Shown: positions 1 to 9,063 of the stretch, piece by piece
Layout: every line of letters begins with the position of its first letter
Position numbering within the stretch: the stretch's first letter is position 1
Source of the DNA: Hyphomonas jannaschiana VP2
Lineage (GTDB): Bacteria; Pseudomonadota; Alphaproteobacteria; Caulobacterales; Hyphomonadaceae
Length of the DNA: 64,000 bases
Direction: 5' to 3'
Assembly (NCBI RefSeq): GCF_000685215.1
Contig: NZ_ARYJ01000006.1
Coordinates: forward strand, 1 to 64,000
Notes under the pieces: model-generated
The model's input: only the letters and a program-made list of their open reading frames with translations
What the model was told of the DNA's origin: nothing
Database searches by the model: none
Program-made: the position numbers and the translations under genes

Positions 1-31
1 AGCGCCTTCACGGGCGTCGTTGGTGCTGGTC

Positions 32-397
32 TCAGGGCAGGTTCAGTTGCCAGCTGACGCCAAACCGGTCGGCCACCCAGGCGAAACGCTGGCTGAACCC
101 GTAATTGTCCACTGGCATCATCACCTGCCCGCCTTCTGAAAGCCTGGCAAAGGCGGCGTCCAGCGCTGCGGCGTCGCCAAAATCCACGAACAGGGACATG
201 GACGGCGTGAAGGTGAAATCGTGCACATTCGGACTGTCCACCAGCATGACATCATGCCCGGCCAACCGCCAGTCAGCCATGTAGACCGGCGCATCCCGCA
301 CGCTTGCTTCACTCTCGGGAAAAACATCCGTATAGAGCGCGAGTGCTTCGGCGGCCTGGCCGGTAAACATCAGATAGGTCGAGACTTTCCGGATCAT
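32..397 (-). CDS. PhnB-like VOC (glyoxalase-fold) family protein
   Basis: This encodes a protein of about 121 residues of the vicinal-oxygen-chelate superfamily, PhnB-like branch. The C-terminal stretch YGFSQRFAWVADRFGVSWQL is characteristic of that branch, and the N-terminal beta strand is followed by a helix with FTGQAAEALALY. No reaction can be assigned, because PhnB-like proteins are mostly uncharacterised. A longer reading from 415 would add six basic residues. I chose the ATG at 397 because it overlaps the stop of the upstream lipoprotein gene in an ATGA junction, suggesting translational coupling. It would act in the cytosol, since no signal peptide is visible. Confidence 0.85.
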   Translation of the reverse strand: MIRKVSTYLMFTGQAAEALALYTDVFPESEASVRDAPVYMADWRLAGHDVMLVDSPNVHDFTFTPSMSLFVDFGDAAALDAAFARLSEGGQVMMPVDNYGFSQRFAWVADRFGVSWQLNLP

Positions 398-756
398 TCG
401 TTTTCGTCTCCGCAATCATAATCGGCCAAGGCCCCACCATCTGGCGTGCGTTCGACAGAGACGAGCTTGCAGCCATCCGGCGCAGCGGCTTCGGCGGCGG
501 TTTGCAGGTCTGCCTCGGCGGGCGGGCCGGCACTGGCAATGTTGAAATTGCCGTCGGTCTTTACCGTGAATTTCAGCTTGAAGCCCTGACCTTCCGCCGG
601 CGCGGCATAGAACTGGTAGTTCCCGGCATAGACATTCTGCGGCGCGAGGCCATTCCAGCTGGAGGCGCTCCAGCTGCCCCCGCTGCCACCGGATGCACAG
701 CCAGATGCAAAAGCGGCGGCAATCAGGATCGCCGCCGCATGGATAGAACTTTTCAT
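394..756 (-). CDS. Small lipoprotein of unknown function
   Basis: The product is about 120 residues and begins with a lipoprotein signal peptide ending in the lipobox ASGC, so it is probably anchored in the periplasm-facing leaflet. After it comes a Gly/Ser-rich linker, then a small beta-rich region with two later cysteines (in DGCKL and DYDCGD) that could form a disulfide. I do not recognise the family. The start at 756 is preceded by GGGAGGTGACC, a strong ribosome binding site, and is preferred over an upstream start 11 codons earlier. The stop overlaps the start of the VOC gene, so the two are probably co-translated. Confidence 0.8.
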   Translation of the reverse strand: MKSSIHAAAILIAAAFASGCASGGSGGSWSASSWNGLAPQNVYAGNYQFYAAPAEGQGFKLKFTVKTDGNFNIASAGPPAEADLQTAAEAAAPDGCKLVSVERTPDGGALADYDCGDENE

Positions 757-802
757 GGTCACCTCCCGGTTTGGCCGGGAGATTACCACATCCGGACGCC
801 GC

Positions 803-1357
803 CTAGAACTTCACTTCCGGCGGTGTGCTGAGGGCCTCGCGGCCTTCGACGCCGACATCGAAGAAGTCGCGGCCTTCGAAATTGAACATGCCGGCAATGA
901 TCGAGCCCGGGAACTGTTCGCGGGACGTGTTGTAGTCCTGAACGGCCGAGTTGTAGAAGCGGCGCGCCGCGGCCAGCTTGTCCTCGATGGCCGAAAGCTC
1001 GTTCTGCAGCTGGATGAAGTTCTGGTTGGCCTTCAGATCCGGATAAGCCTCGGCGAGGGCGAACAGCTTGCCGAGCGAGGCGGTCAGCATGCCTTCGGCC
1101 TGGCTCATTTCCGACGGGGTCGCGGCGCTCTGCGCTGCGTTGCGGGCGGCGATCACCTGCTGGAAGGTTTCCTGCTCATGCTTGGCATAGCCTTTGACCG
1201 TCTCCACGAGGTTCGGGATCAGGTTCTGGCGCTGCTTCAGCTGCACATCGACATCGGCAAAGGCCTGGTTGACCCGCTGCCGCTTCATCACCAGCCCGTT
1301 ATAGATAAGGATAATGAAGCCAATAATGGCAACAATAACGCCAAGCGCGATAAGCAT
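803..1357 (-). CDS. lemA: LemA family protein
   Basis: This is a 184-residue LemA-family protein of normal length. Residues 1-20 form an N-terminal membrane anchor (LIALGVIVAIIGFIILIYN). It is followed by the family signature around NQAFADVDVQLKQRQNLIPN and the long helices typical of LemA. LemA proteins are inner-membrane-anchored helical bundles of uncertain function, often linked to envelope stress or membrane shaping. A ribosome binding site GGAGGG lies about six bases before the ATG. The lipoprotein gene follows 46 bases downstream on the same strand, so the three minus-strand genes may form one transcript. Confidence 0.93.
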   Translation of the reverse strand: MLIALGVIVAIIGFIILIYNGLVMKRQRVNQAFADVDVQLKQRQNLIPNLVETVKGYAKHEQETFQQVIAARNAAQSAATPSEMSQAEGMLTASLGKLFALAEAYPDLKANQNFIQLQNELSAIEDKLAAARRFYNSAVQDYNTSREQFPGSIIAGMFNFEGRDFFDVGVEGREALSTPPEVKF

Positions 1358-1514
1358 ATGTGTCCCTCCGGAAAGCCTTGCAGATCAACGCCTAAACGCC
1401 GCCGCCGGATCGCGCAAGGGAAAGCGGGCCGGTCATGCCGCAACCTGCGCGATTTGCGCGCTTGACCATCGCGCCCGGCTTGGCCACGGATAAGATCTTG
1501 AACAGGATAGGCAA

Positions 1515-2237
1515 ATGGCAGAATCTCCACCGCATTCCGACGATTCCTACATTCACGTGGAACACCACTATTTCCAGCGGGTCGGCTGGCTGCGGGCGGC
1601 TGTGCTTGGGGCGAATGACGGCATCCTGTCGACAGCGGGTCTGGTGATCGGGGTGGCCTCGGCAGAGGCCTCGACGGGGGCCATCCTGACGGCGGGCCTC
1701 GCAGGGCTCGTGGCAGGTGCAATGTCGATGGCGGCGGGCGAATATGTGTCCGTCTCCTCGCAGGCGGATCTTGAGAAGGCTGACCTCGACATCGAACGGG
1801 CCGCCCTGAAGAGCCACCCGGAAGCCGAGCTGGAAGAGCTGACCGACATCTATATGAAGCGTGGCCTCAATCCGGAGACGGCCCGCGAAGTGGCCCGGCA
1901 GCTGACTGAGCATGATGCGCTCGAAGCCCATGCCCGCGACGAGCTCGGCATGAGCGATGCAGTCGCCGCACGGCCGGTGCAGGCGGCCTTCAGCTCCGCC
2001 GCCAGCTTCACCGTCGGCGCCGTGCTGCCGATCCTTGCCGCCCTGATCGCTCCGGCTGGCCAGATCACGCCAGTCGTCGCGGTGATCTCGCTGATCAGCC
2101 TCGCCATTCTCGGCGCGCTCTCCGCCCGGGCGGGTGGAGCCAGCAAGCTGAAGGCGGCGTCCCGCGTCGTATTCTGGGGCGTTGCGGCGATGGTGGTGAC
2201 GGGCATCATCGGCCACCTGTTCGGCACCGTGGTCTAG
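1515..2237 (+). CDS. VIT1/CCC1 family iron/manganese transporter
   Basis: The 240-residue product matches the VIT family of Fe(II)/Mn(II) membrane transporters. An N-terminal His-rich cytosolic stretch (IHVEHHYFQRV) leads into the first membrane segment with the signature GANDGILSTAGLVIGVA. The hydrophilic, Glu-rich middle region (about residues 80-145) corresponds to the metal-binding domain of the family. Two or three membrane segments then close the protein up to residue 240. Family members move metal out of the cytosol. It is transcribed divergently from lemA across a gap of about 157 bases that must hold both promoters. Confidence 0.92.
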   Translation: MAESPPHSDDSYIHVEHHYFQRVGWLRAAVLGANDGILSTAGLVIGVASAEASTGAILTAGLAGLVAGAMSMAAGEYVSVSSQADLEKADLDIERAALKSHPEAELEELTDIYMKRGLNPETAREVARQLTEHDALEAHARDELGMSDAVAARPVQAAFSSAASFTVGAVLPILAALIAPAGQITPVVAVISLISLAILGALSARAGGASKLKAASRVVFWGVAAMVVTGIIGHLFGTVV

Positions 2238-2319
2238 GCCGCAGCCGGAAACCACGCGTAAACGGAACCCGGCGCAGTCTGATCCATTCTGTTCCGGAGT
2301 TGGAAGAAAGCTGGCCGGT

Positions 2320-3540
2320 TTGCTGCAGGACATCTTCATCAGCCTGACGACGCTCGCCCTGTTGGGCCTGCTGATGCTGCCGCGCGTGAGAGGGGCCCGC
2401 GCCTGGCACGCCACGGTCACGCCGCTCGCCTCCATCATCGGCAGCGGCTTCCTCGTGCTGGGGCCGATCCTGTCCCACTCCTACGGCCAGTACGCGCCAA
2501 TGATGATGCTGTTCCTCTGCCTGGCAGCCTATGCATTCGGCGCAGCGATCCGGTTTAACATTGCCAATATTGCCGTCCGGCCGAACCGGAGCGCGCCGGA
2601 ACGGCGGACTGAGTATTTCGCCTCCTGGGCGCTCTCGCTGGCCTACTGCATCTCGGTTGCCTACTACCTGAACCTGTTCGGCGCCTTTGCCGTGAAGATG
2701 ACGCCGCTCAATTCCCCTGCCATGGCCAAGGCCGTGACCAGCGCGGTGCTGCTGCTGATCCTGGCGGTTGGCTGGCTGCGCGGCTTTTCGGCCATGGAGA
2801 AGATGGAGCAGGTCGCCGTCAGCCTGAAGCTCGCCATTATCGGAGGCCTGCTGGCCGGGCTCAGCGCCTACTTCTTTCACCAGGCTGACCAGAGCCAGCT
2901 CACCTTTGCGGCGCCGTCGCAAACCGGCTGGACCGGCATGGCGCTCGCCTTTGGCCTGATCATTACGGTGCAGGGCTTCGAGACCTCCCGCTATCTCGGT
3001 GACGAATACAAGCCGGAGATGCGGATCCGCTCCATGCGCTATGCCCAATGGCTCGCGACCGCCATCTACATGGCCTACGTCATCCTGCTGACCTATGCCT
3101 TCGATGCCAAAACCGTCCCGCTGACCGAAACGGCGATTGTCGACATGATGAAGATCGTGTCCGTCATCCTGCCGGCCCTGCTCATCGTGGCGGCGCTGTC
3201 GGCACAGTTCAGCGCCGCGATTGCCGACACCAGCGGCGCCGGCGGCCTGGTGGAGGAATTGTCCGGCGGCCGGGTATCGCCCCGCATGGCCTATCTGATG
3301 CTGGTCCTGATCGGGCTCGGCCTGACCTGGTTTTCCAATGTCTTCCAGATCATCAGCTTCGCCTCGAAGGCGTTTGCCTATTACTATGCGCTGCAATGCG
3401 GGATCGCGTCGGTCGGCGCGTTCCGGGAGGCGAAAGCACCGGTCCGCGGGGCGGCTTTCGCGCTGTTCGGCATTCTCGCAGTCGCCGTACTGTTCTTCGG
3501 CCAGCCCGTTGAAGGCACAGCCAGTAGCGCCGCCGGTTAA
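2320..3540 (+). CDS. APC-superfamily-like multi-pass membrane transporter
   Basis: This encodes a 406-residue hydrophobic protein with about twelve predicted membrane segments. The first broken helix carries IIGSGFLVLGP, resembling the GSG motif of amino acid/polyamine/cation (APC) transporters. A later helix carries VQGFETSRYLGDEY, resembling the conserved GFE of helix 6. These two motifs support an APC fold; the substrate is unknown. The start is a TTG at 2320, because there is no ATG or GTG upstream in frame before a stop, and GGAAGAAAG lies about nine bases before it. It follows the VIT gene by 82 bases and precedes sir2 by 19 bases, so it may be part of a plus-strand transcript. Confidence 0.75.
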   Translation: MLQDIFISLTTLALLGLLMLPRVRGARAWHATVTPLASIIGSGFLVLGPILSHSYGQYAPMMMLFLCLAAYAFGAAIRFNIANIAVRPNRSAPERRTEYFASWALSLAYCISVAYYLNLFGAFAVKMTPLNSPAMAKAVTSAVLLLILAVGWLRGFSAMEKMEQVAVSLKLAIIGGLLAGLSAYFFHQADQSQLTFAAPSQTGWTGMALAFGLIITVQGFETSRYLGDEYKPEMRIRSMRYAQWLATAIYMAYVILLTYAFDAKTVPLTETAIVDMMKIVSVILPALLIVAALSAQFSAAIADTSGAGGLVEELSGGRVSPRMAYLMLVLIGLGLTWFSNVFQIISFASKAFAYYYALQCGIASVGAFREAKAPVRGAAFALFGILAVAVLFFGQPVEGTASSAAG

Positions 3541-3559
3541 ATCGTGTAGCATTAGGAAC

Positions 3560-4309
3560 ATGACTGACGCACCTGAAGCTCTTGCCAGCCTGATCTCGCA
3601 ATGCCGCCGCGCCGTGGTTTTCACCGGCGCGGGAATCTCCACCGAAAGCGGCATTCCCGACTTCCGCAGCCCGGGCGGCGTGTGGAGCAAGATGAAGCCG
3701 ATCTATTTCCAGGATTTTGTCAGCTCGCGCGAGCAGCGCACCGAGGCCTGGAACCGGGTGTTCAACAATCCCGCCGGCTGGACCGGGGCGAAACCGAATG
3801 ACGGCCATTTCGCCGTTTCGGATCTGGTGAAAATGGGCAAGGTCTCCAGCGTGATCACCCAGAATGTCGACAATCTCCACCAGGCGTCCGGTGTGGCAGA
3901 CAACCGGGTGATCGAAGTGCACGGCAATGCCAGCTATGCCCGCTGCCTGCAGTGCGGCAAGCGCTACGAACTGGAAGACCTGAAGCCCCGCTGGGAAGCG
4001 GGCGAAGACATCACCTGCGTCTTCTGTACGGGCCTGATCAAGACGGCGGTCATTTCTTTCGGCCAGGCGATGCCGGAAGACGAGATGAACCGCGCCATGG
4101 AAGAAGCCGCACTCAGCGACCTCTTCATCGTGCTTGGTTCATCCCTGGTCGTCTACCCGGCCGCCGAACTGCCGGTGATCGCCAAGCGGACCGGCGCGAC
4201 GGTGGTCATCGTGAACCGCGAAGAAACCGACCACGACTCCTATGCCGACCTTGTTCTGCACACGGAGATCGGTCCGCTCATGAAGCAGACGGTCGCACGG
4301 GTTTACTAA
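3560..4309 (+). CDS. Sir2 family NAD-dependent protein deacylase
   Basis: The 249-residue product is a compact cytosolic sirtuin that removes acyl groups from lysine using NAD. The NAD-binding motif GAGISTESGIPDFRS spans residues 23-37, QNVDNLH spans 101-107, and the catalytic histidine is His121 in the HGN motif. Four zinc-binding cysteines are in place (Cys129, Cys132, Cys153, Cys156). I start at the ATG at 3560, because the longer frame upstream lies inside the preceding transporter gene and lacks sirtuin sequence. The ribosome binding site AGGA is only three bases from the ATG. Family assignment is firm; protein targets are unknown. Confidence 0.93.
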   Translation: MTDAPEALASLISQCRRAVVFTGAGISTESGIPDFRSPGGVWSKMKPIYFQDFVSSREQRTEAWNRVFNNPAGWTGAKPNDGHFAVSDLVKMGKVSSVITQNVDNLHQASGVADNRVIEVHGNASYARCLQCGKRYELEDLKPRWEAGEDITCVFCTGLIKTAVISFGQAMPEDEMNRAMEEAALSDLFIVLGSSLVVYPAAELPVIAKRTGATVVIVNREETDHDSYADLVLHTEIGPLMKQTVARVY

Positions 4310-4317
4310 GCGAAATG

Positions 4318-4344
4318 AAAAACGCCCGGCTGTATCGCCGGGCG
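4318..4344 (-). terminator. Intrinsic terminator of parC
   Basis: CGCCCGGC (4323-4330) and GCCGGGCG (4337-4344) form a perfect 8-bp stem with a six-base loop. On the minus strand the stem is followed by GTTTTTC, a U-tract. It lies eight bases past the parC stop codon and also separates parC from the convergent sirtuin gene, for which the downstream T content (CTCTTG) is weaker. Confidence 0.8.
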
Positions 4345-4351
4345 CTCTTGA

Positions 4352-6586
4352 CTATCCTGTAAACGTTCCGCTTCTCGGGAAACCTTTGGGCACGACCTTG
4401 CCGGCCTGGGCGCGCTGGCCTTTCCAGTCTTTCCATTCCGGGAAGGCACGGTGGCGGTCACCCGTCATGACGATCAGGCCGTCGCGCTTGTCGAAGGTGA
4501 TCAGGTCTTTCAACTCGGCCTTGCCGCTATAGGATTGCAGCTTGTTGCCCTTGCCGCGCGCCATTTCCGGCAGGTCGGACAGCGGGAAGATCAGCATCTT
4601 CTTGTTTGTGCCGACAACCGCGATCATGTCGCCTTCGACGACCGGACAACAGACAAGATGCCCCTTCCCCGTGTTCACGGCGGACTTGCCGGCCTTGCGG
4701 TTGGACTCCAGCTCTTTCTCGTCGACGACAAAGCCATAGCCGGTGGAGGAAGCCATCACGCGTTTGCGCTCCGGCTCGAACCGGAACATAGCGATAATGT
4801 CGACGCTGTCTTCCAGGTCGATGGTCAGGCGGATCGGCTCGCCATGGCCGCGCCCACCTGGCAGCTTGTCCGCTGCCATGGTGAAGGCCCGCCCGTCGGA
4901 AGACATCAGGATGAGCTTGTCCGTGCTCATCACTTCCTCGACGAGGTAGAGTTCGTCGCCATCCTTGAACTTGACCGAGCTTGTGTCGAGGCCGTGGCCT
5001 TTCATGCCCCGGATCCAACCCTGTTGCGACAGGACGACCGTGATCGGCTCCTTCGGCTTGGAAGCCTCAAGCGCGGCAGCGAGATCCACATCCTTGACAT
5101 CGGAGAAGCTGGCGCGGCGACGGCCAAGCTCTGTATCCGGATCGAAGGCGTCGCGGGCCGCTTTCAGCTCTTTGGACACTTTTGTCCACTGGCGGCGATC
5201 CGAGTTCAGCAGCTTGATCAGATCTTCGCGCTCTTCGGTGAGCTTCTGGTGCTCGCCGCGGATTTCCATTTCCTCCAGCTTGCGCAGGGCGCGCAGGCGG
5301 AGATTGAGTATCGCTTCGGCCTGTACATCCGTGAGACCGAAGGTTTCCATCAGCACCGGCTTCGGCTCATCCTCGTTCCGGATGATGCGGATCACTTCAT
5401 CGATATTGAGATAAGCGATCAGGTAGCCATCGAGCAGGTGCAGGCGCTTCTCGATCTTGTCGAGACGGTGCTGGGCCCGGCGCACCACGACTTCGCGGCG
5501 GTGGTCCAGATAGGCCTGCAGCACCTCCTTCAGGCCCATGACCTGCGGCGCACCCTTATGGAGCACGTTCATGTTCAGGCTGAAGCGCGTTTCGAGATCG
5601 CAGACCTTGAACAGGCTCTCCATCAACACATCCGGCTCGATCGTCTTGGAGCGCGGCACCAGGACGAGACGAACATCCTCGGCCGACTCGTCGCGCACAT
5701 CGTCCAGCAGCGGGACCTTCTTCGCTTCGATCAGTTCACCCAGCTTTTCCAGCAGGCGGGATTTCTGCACCTGGTAAGGAATCTCGGTGACGACGATCTG
5801 ATAGGTACCGCGTCCGGTGTCTTCCGTCTCCCAGCGTGCGCGCATGCGGAAGCTGCCGCGGCCGGTTTCATAAGCGTCCAGCATCGACTCATAGGGTTCG
5901 ACGATGATGCCGCCCGTCGGGAAATCCGGCCCCTTCACGAAGTCCATCAGTTCGGCGGTCGTCGCCTTCGGCTTCTCGATCAGCAGGCGTGCCGCATCGA
6001 TCACCTCGGCTGCATTATGCGGCGGGATCGAGGTCGCCATGCCGACGGCAATGCCGCTCGCGCCATTGGCCAACAGGTTCGGAAAGCCTGCGGGCAACAC
6101 TACAGGCTCTTCATCGTTCTCGGCATAGTTGGCGCGGAAATCGACCGCGTCTTCGTTCAGTCCCTCGAGCAGAAGCTCTGCCGCTACGGTCATCCGCGCT
6201 TCGGTGTAACGATAGGCAGCAGCACTATCGCCATCGATGTTGCCGAAATTGCCCTGGCCATCGACCAGCGGGTAGCGGACGGTGAAGTCCTGCGCCAGGC
6301 GCACCAGCGTGTCATAGATCGAGCTATCGCCGTGCGGGTGGAAGTTACCCATCACGTCGCCGACAATCTTGGCGCACTTGCGATAGCCGCCTTCCGGATC
6401 CAGCCGCAGAACGCGCATGCCATACAGGATGCGGCGCTGCACAGGCTTCAGCCCGTCGCGCACATCCGGCAGGGCCCGCGCCGTGATGGTCGAGAGCGCA
6501 TAAGCGAGATAGCGCTTAGAGAGCGCCTCGCTCATGGGTTCATTGATGATCCGGTTCTCCGGCTCGCCATCCTTGAGGTCGGACAT
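4352..6586 (-). CDS. parC: DNA topoisomerase IV subunit A
   Basis: The 744-residue protein is the A subunit of topoisomerase IV, which with ParE decatenates and relaxes DNA. The N-terminal breakage-reunion domain includes the segment [17 protein letters not shown] (residues 83-100) and the active-site tyrosine Tyr127 in AYRYTEARM. The tower and coiled-coil regions follow, and the C-terminal 230 residues form the beta-pinwheel region. The shorter pinwheel and the start [20 protein letters not shown] fit ParC rather than GyrA. GAAGGGG precedes the ATG. It is transcribed divergently from the extensin-like gene. ParE is not in this window. Confidence 0.95.
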   Translation of the reverse strand: MSDLKDGEPENRIINEPMSEALSKRYLAYALSTITARALPDVRDGLKPVQRRILYGMRVLRLDPEGGYRKCAKIVGDVMGNFHPHGDSSIYDTLVRLAQDFTVRYPLVDGQGNFGNIDGDSAAAYRYTEARMTVAAELLLEGLNEDAVDFRANYAENDEEPVVLPAGFPNLLANGASGIAVGMATSIPPHNAAEVIDAARLLIEKPKATTAELMDFVKGPDFPTGGIIVEPYESMLDAYETGRGSFRMRARWETEDTGRGTYQIVVTEIPYQVQKSRLLEKLGELIEAKKVPLLDDVRDESAEDVRLVLVPRSKTIEPDVLMESLFKVCDLETRFSLNMNVLHKGAPQVMGLKEVLQAYLDHRREVVVRRAQHRLDKIEKRLHLLDGYLIAYLNIDEVIRIIRNEDEPKPVLMETFGLTDVQAEAILNLRLRALRKLEEMEIRGEHQKLTEEREDLIKLLNSDRRQWTKVSKELKAARDAFDPDTELGRRRASFSDVKDVDLAAALEASKPKEPITVVLSQQGWIRGMKGHGLDTSSVKFKDGDELYLVEEVMSTDKLILMSSDGRAFTMAADKLPGGRGHGEPIRLTIDLEDSVDIIAMFRFEPERKRVMASSTGYGFVVDEKELESNRKAGKSAVNTGKGHLVCCPVVEGDMIAVVGTNKKMLIFPLSDLPEMARGKGNKLQSYSGKAELKDLITFDKRDGLIVMTGDRHRAFPEWKDWKGQRAQAGKVVPKGFPRSGTFTG

Positions 6587-6716
6587 TCTGGCCCCTTCTC
6601 GGTTCGTGCCACATTCTGGTGCAGGTCCGCGGGCAGAATCGCCTGCGAGTCGCGAACGCTCGTAAGTTAACAGAAATAGCCCTTTGGTTAAGGAACCCTA
6701 TAGGTACTGACTGCAG

Positions 6717-7400
6717 ATGCCCCACTTACGCGCCTGGCTCATCCTGCTGACAGTGCCCGCCCTGTGTGTGGCCCTGTTCCTGATGTCGGCGCCCCCGCGG
6801 CATAACCCCTTCGCGCCGGTCGACCTGAGCGACAGAGTAGGCCTCGGCACCGGCCACCAGCTGGCCCGGGCGGCAAAGCATCCGGAGGTTTGTTTCCCGG
6901 CGCTGGACAAGGCTGGGGTGCGCTACACGCGCCTTGATGATACGCCAAAGGGAGAAAAGTGCGGCCTTTACAATGCGCTGACGCTGGACCAGACGTTGAC
7001 TCCCTATTCCGCCACGCTGCGTATGACCTGCGGCGAGGCAGCTGCGCTCTATGTGTGGGAGCGCCATGTCGCCCGGCCGGCAGCTGTGGAAATCCTCGGC
7101 TCGCCCATCGCCCGGATCGAGACTTATGGCAGCTTTTCCTGCAGGAACATCGCCGGATCCGGCCGCCTGTCGGAACATGCACACGGTAATGCGATCGATA
7201 TTTCGGGATTCCGGCTGGAAGACGGCCGCCTGATCGACGTGAAAACGCATTGGGGGAAAGGCGGCAAGGAAGCAAAATTCCTCAGGAAAGTGCATTCCGG
7301 CGCCTGCGATCTGTTCTCCGTCACGCTGGGGCCGGAATACAATGCGGCGCACCGGGACCATTTCCACATGGATATGGGTCCCGGCAGCGCCTGTAAGTGA
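6717..7400 (+). CDS. Secreted extensin-like protein with LAS-metallopeptidase signature
   Basis: This 227-residue protein carries an N-terminal membrane/signal segment (about residues 6-24) and matches the extensin-like C-terminal domain family. Residues 152-161 read SEHAHGNAID, which fits the SxHxxGxAxD zinc motif of LAS peptidases (VanX, MepA, D,D-peptidases), and HFH at 215-217 supplies the second histidine motif. The likely zinc ligands are His154, Asp161 and His217. A periplasmic peptidoglycan peptidase is therefore a reasonable inference, though no activity is established for the family that I can cite. Six cysteines suggest disulfides. It is divergent from parC and convergent with a tiny lipoprotein gene. 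Confidence 0.82.
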   Translation: MPHLRAWLILLTVPALCVALFLMSAPPRHNPFAPVDLSDRVGLGTGHQLARAAKHPEVCFPALDKAGVRYTRLDDTPKGEKCGLYNALTLDQTLTPYSATLRMTCGEAAALYVWERHVARPAAVEILGSPIARIETYGSFSCRNIAGSGRLSEHAHGNAIDISGFRLEDGRLIDVKTHWGKGGKEAKFLRKVHSGACDLFSVTLGPEYNAAHRDHFHMDMGPGSACK

Positions 7401-7403
7401 GAG

Positions 7404-7592
7404 TTACGGGTTGGTCCGGCAGACGTAACCGTCTTCGGTCACCTCTTGAATGTTTGCCTCGCCGCCGCAGACGCGGACCGCAAGTTCTGTATTCGCCCGC
7501 ACTATATCCTCGTCATGCACCCCGCTGACCGCGATACAGCCGGACAGGCTCGCCGCCAGAAGCACGGCAGCGAGGATCATTGAATTTTTCAT
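7404..7592 (-). CDS. Tiny lipoprotein of unknown function
   Basis: The 62-residue product has a lipoprotein signal peptide ending in LSGC, then about 42 residues with two more cysteines (RVCGGE and YVCRTN) near the C-terminus. I do not recognise the family. Two start codons are possible, at 7598 and 7592; GGAGG lies 9 bases before the second, which I prefer. The gene is convergent with the extensin-like gene, separated by only three bases, so both transcripts must overlap at their 3' ends. Confidence 0.7.
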   Translation of the reverse strand: MKNSMILAAVLLAASLSGCIAVSGVHDEDIVRANTELAVRVCGGEANIQEVTEDGYVCRTNP

Positions 7593-7716
7593 TGGCATCA
7601 GCCTCCAGGAAGCAAACGCCCATCTACCCCAACGTCACATATGACGGCCCTTCCTGAACCGACTATGAATAGTGGAGGCTCGCACATGACGAGCGCTGCA
7701 TTCTGGGAGGAACCAA

Positions 7717-8328
7717 ATGAAACTCATCAACTCTGTGGGCCCGAATCCGCACGTCGTCCGGATGTTCATGGCCGAACGCGGCATCGACATCCCGCTGGAA
7801 GAGCTCGACATCCAGAAGGGCCTGAACCGTCAGGAGCCCTATCTGAAAACCAATCCGGCCGGTCAGACGCCCTGCCTCGTGCTGGACGATGGATCTGTCG
7901 TGACCGAGATCACCGCGATCTGCGAATATCTCGATGAGAAATTCCCGGGCGACCGCCTGATGGGCGATACGCCCGAAGCGCGGGCGCAGAACCGCCGCTG
8001 GACCCGCTGGGTCGATCTCAACATCGTCGAGCCGATGGGCAATGGCTTCCGCTCGTCCGAAGGACTGCCCATGTTCAAGGACCGGATGCGCTGCATTCCC
8101 GAAGCTGCCGATGGCCTGAAGGCTTGCGCGCAGGACAAGATCAAGTTTCTCGACGCGCGCCTGGCTGAACAGCCCTATGTCGCGGGTGACGAATTCGGCC
8201 TCGCGGACATCCTTCTGTTCTGTTTCCAGGCATTCGGCAATGCCGTCGGCCAGCCGGTCAATCCGGAATTCAAGAACTACGCAGCCTGGTTCGCGAAAGT
8301 TGGCGAGCGACCGAGCGCCAAAGCCTGA
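7717..8328 (+). CDS. Glutathione S-transferase family protein
   Basis: The 203-residue cytosolic protein has the two-domain GST architecture. The N-terminal thioredoxin-fold half contains NPAGQTPCLVLDDGSVVTE, including the conserved cis-Pro and the glutathione-binding Glu/Thr region. The C-terminal helical half contains the N-capping motif (FGLADILLFC). The substrate cannot be deduced. GGAGGAACCAA is a strong ribosome binding site. Its stop codon lies three bases from the stop of recO on the opposite strand, so no room is left for a hairpin terminator between them. Confidence 0.92.
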   Translation: MKLINSVGPNPHVVRMFMAERGIDIPLEELDIQKGLNRQEPYLKTNPAGQTPCLVLDDGSVVTEITAICEYLDEKFPGDRLMGDTPEARAQNRRWTRWVDLNIVEPMGNGFRSSEGLPMFKDRMRCIPEAADGLKACAQDKIKFLDARLAEQPYVAGDEFGLADILLFCFQAFGNAVGQPVNPEFKNYAAWFAKVGERPSAKA

Positions 8329-8331
8329 CCC

Positions 8332-9057
8332 TCAGCCCACCAATCGCTTGACCAGCCTTTCCCGCTCTGGTGGCATGGCGCGGTTCATGGCGTGAAACAC
8401 CCGCGCCTCGAGGAAATAGCCGGTCAGCTTAAGCCCGTCTGCGATGTCATCATCGCCGACGGGCGCGGATGATGTGACAAGGAAAGACGGAAGCCGGAAC
8501 AGGCGTGAGACATAGTCCTCGGCCTCAGAGCCGCGCACAGCCCGGCCGGTACGAGGCGAGACGTGGGTCAGGCCGTCATTGGCGCCGCTGATGGCACACT
8601 CATCCAGATCCAGCCCGAATCCCAGGGCCGACAGCAGGCCGAGTTCCCATCGAACGTAAAGCGCTGGCCAGATCTCGCGTGCTTCGATCTGATCCAGCAA
8701 CACTTCCGTCGCCTCGAACATGGCAGATCCTGCCACATCGCCTTCATCCAGCGACATCCGGAGAATGGAGGTGATGGCGGAAACGGCGGCCAGAGCCTTG
8801 GCATCGTCCAGAACGTGAGAGGCGCGTTCCTTGCTCGCTTCCGCGACATCGAACCGGCCGAGCTGGTCTTCCAGACGGCCTGTCCATGACAGAGAAACAG
8901 AATTGCCAGCCTCATACTGCGCCCGGCGCCGGCGGGAATTCCCGCCATAGACCAAGCCGGACCGGCGCCCCTTCGTGCGGGTCAGGACATCCAGGATCAG
9001 CCCGCCTTCACCAAAGCGGCGTCCACCAAGGATAATTCCGTCATCGGACCAGTTCAT
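8332..9057 (-). CDS. recO: DNA repair protein RecO
   Basis: This 241-residue protein is RecO, which works with RecF and RecR to load RecA onto gaps in DNA. The N-terminal OB-fold starts with DDGIILGGRRFGEGGLILDVLTR, a typical RecO opening, followed by the helical domain to the C-terminus. It lacks obvious zinc-binding cysteine pairs, as seen in many alphaproteobacterial RecO proteins. It is the last gene of the rpoZ-to-recO operon, starting six bases after the era stop. Confidence 0.93.
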   Translation of the reverse strand: MNWSDDGIILGGRRFGEGGLILDVLTRTKGRRSGLVYGGNSRRRRAQYEAGNSVSLSWTGRLEDQLGRFDVAEASKERASHVLDDAKALAAVSAITSILRMSLDEGDVAGSAMFEATEVLLDQIEAREIWPALYVRWELGLLSALGFGLDLDECAISGANDGLTHVSPRTGRAVRGSEAEDYVSRLFRLPSFLVTSSAPVGDDDIADGLKLTGYFLEARVFHAMNRAMPPERERLVKRLVG

Positions 9058-9063
9058 CTCGCC

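Noticed and set aside
4451-6670. A 739-residue plus-strand frame opposite parC
   Set aside because: It mirrors parC and has the His/Gln/Arg-rich composition of an antisense reading.
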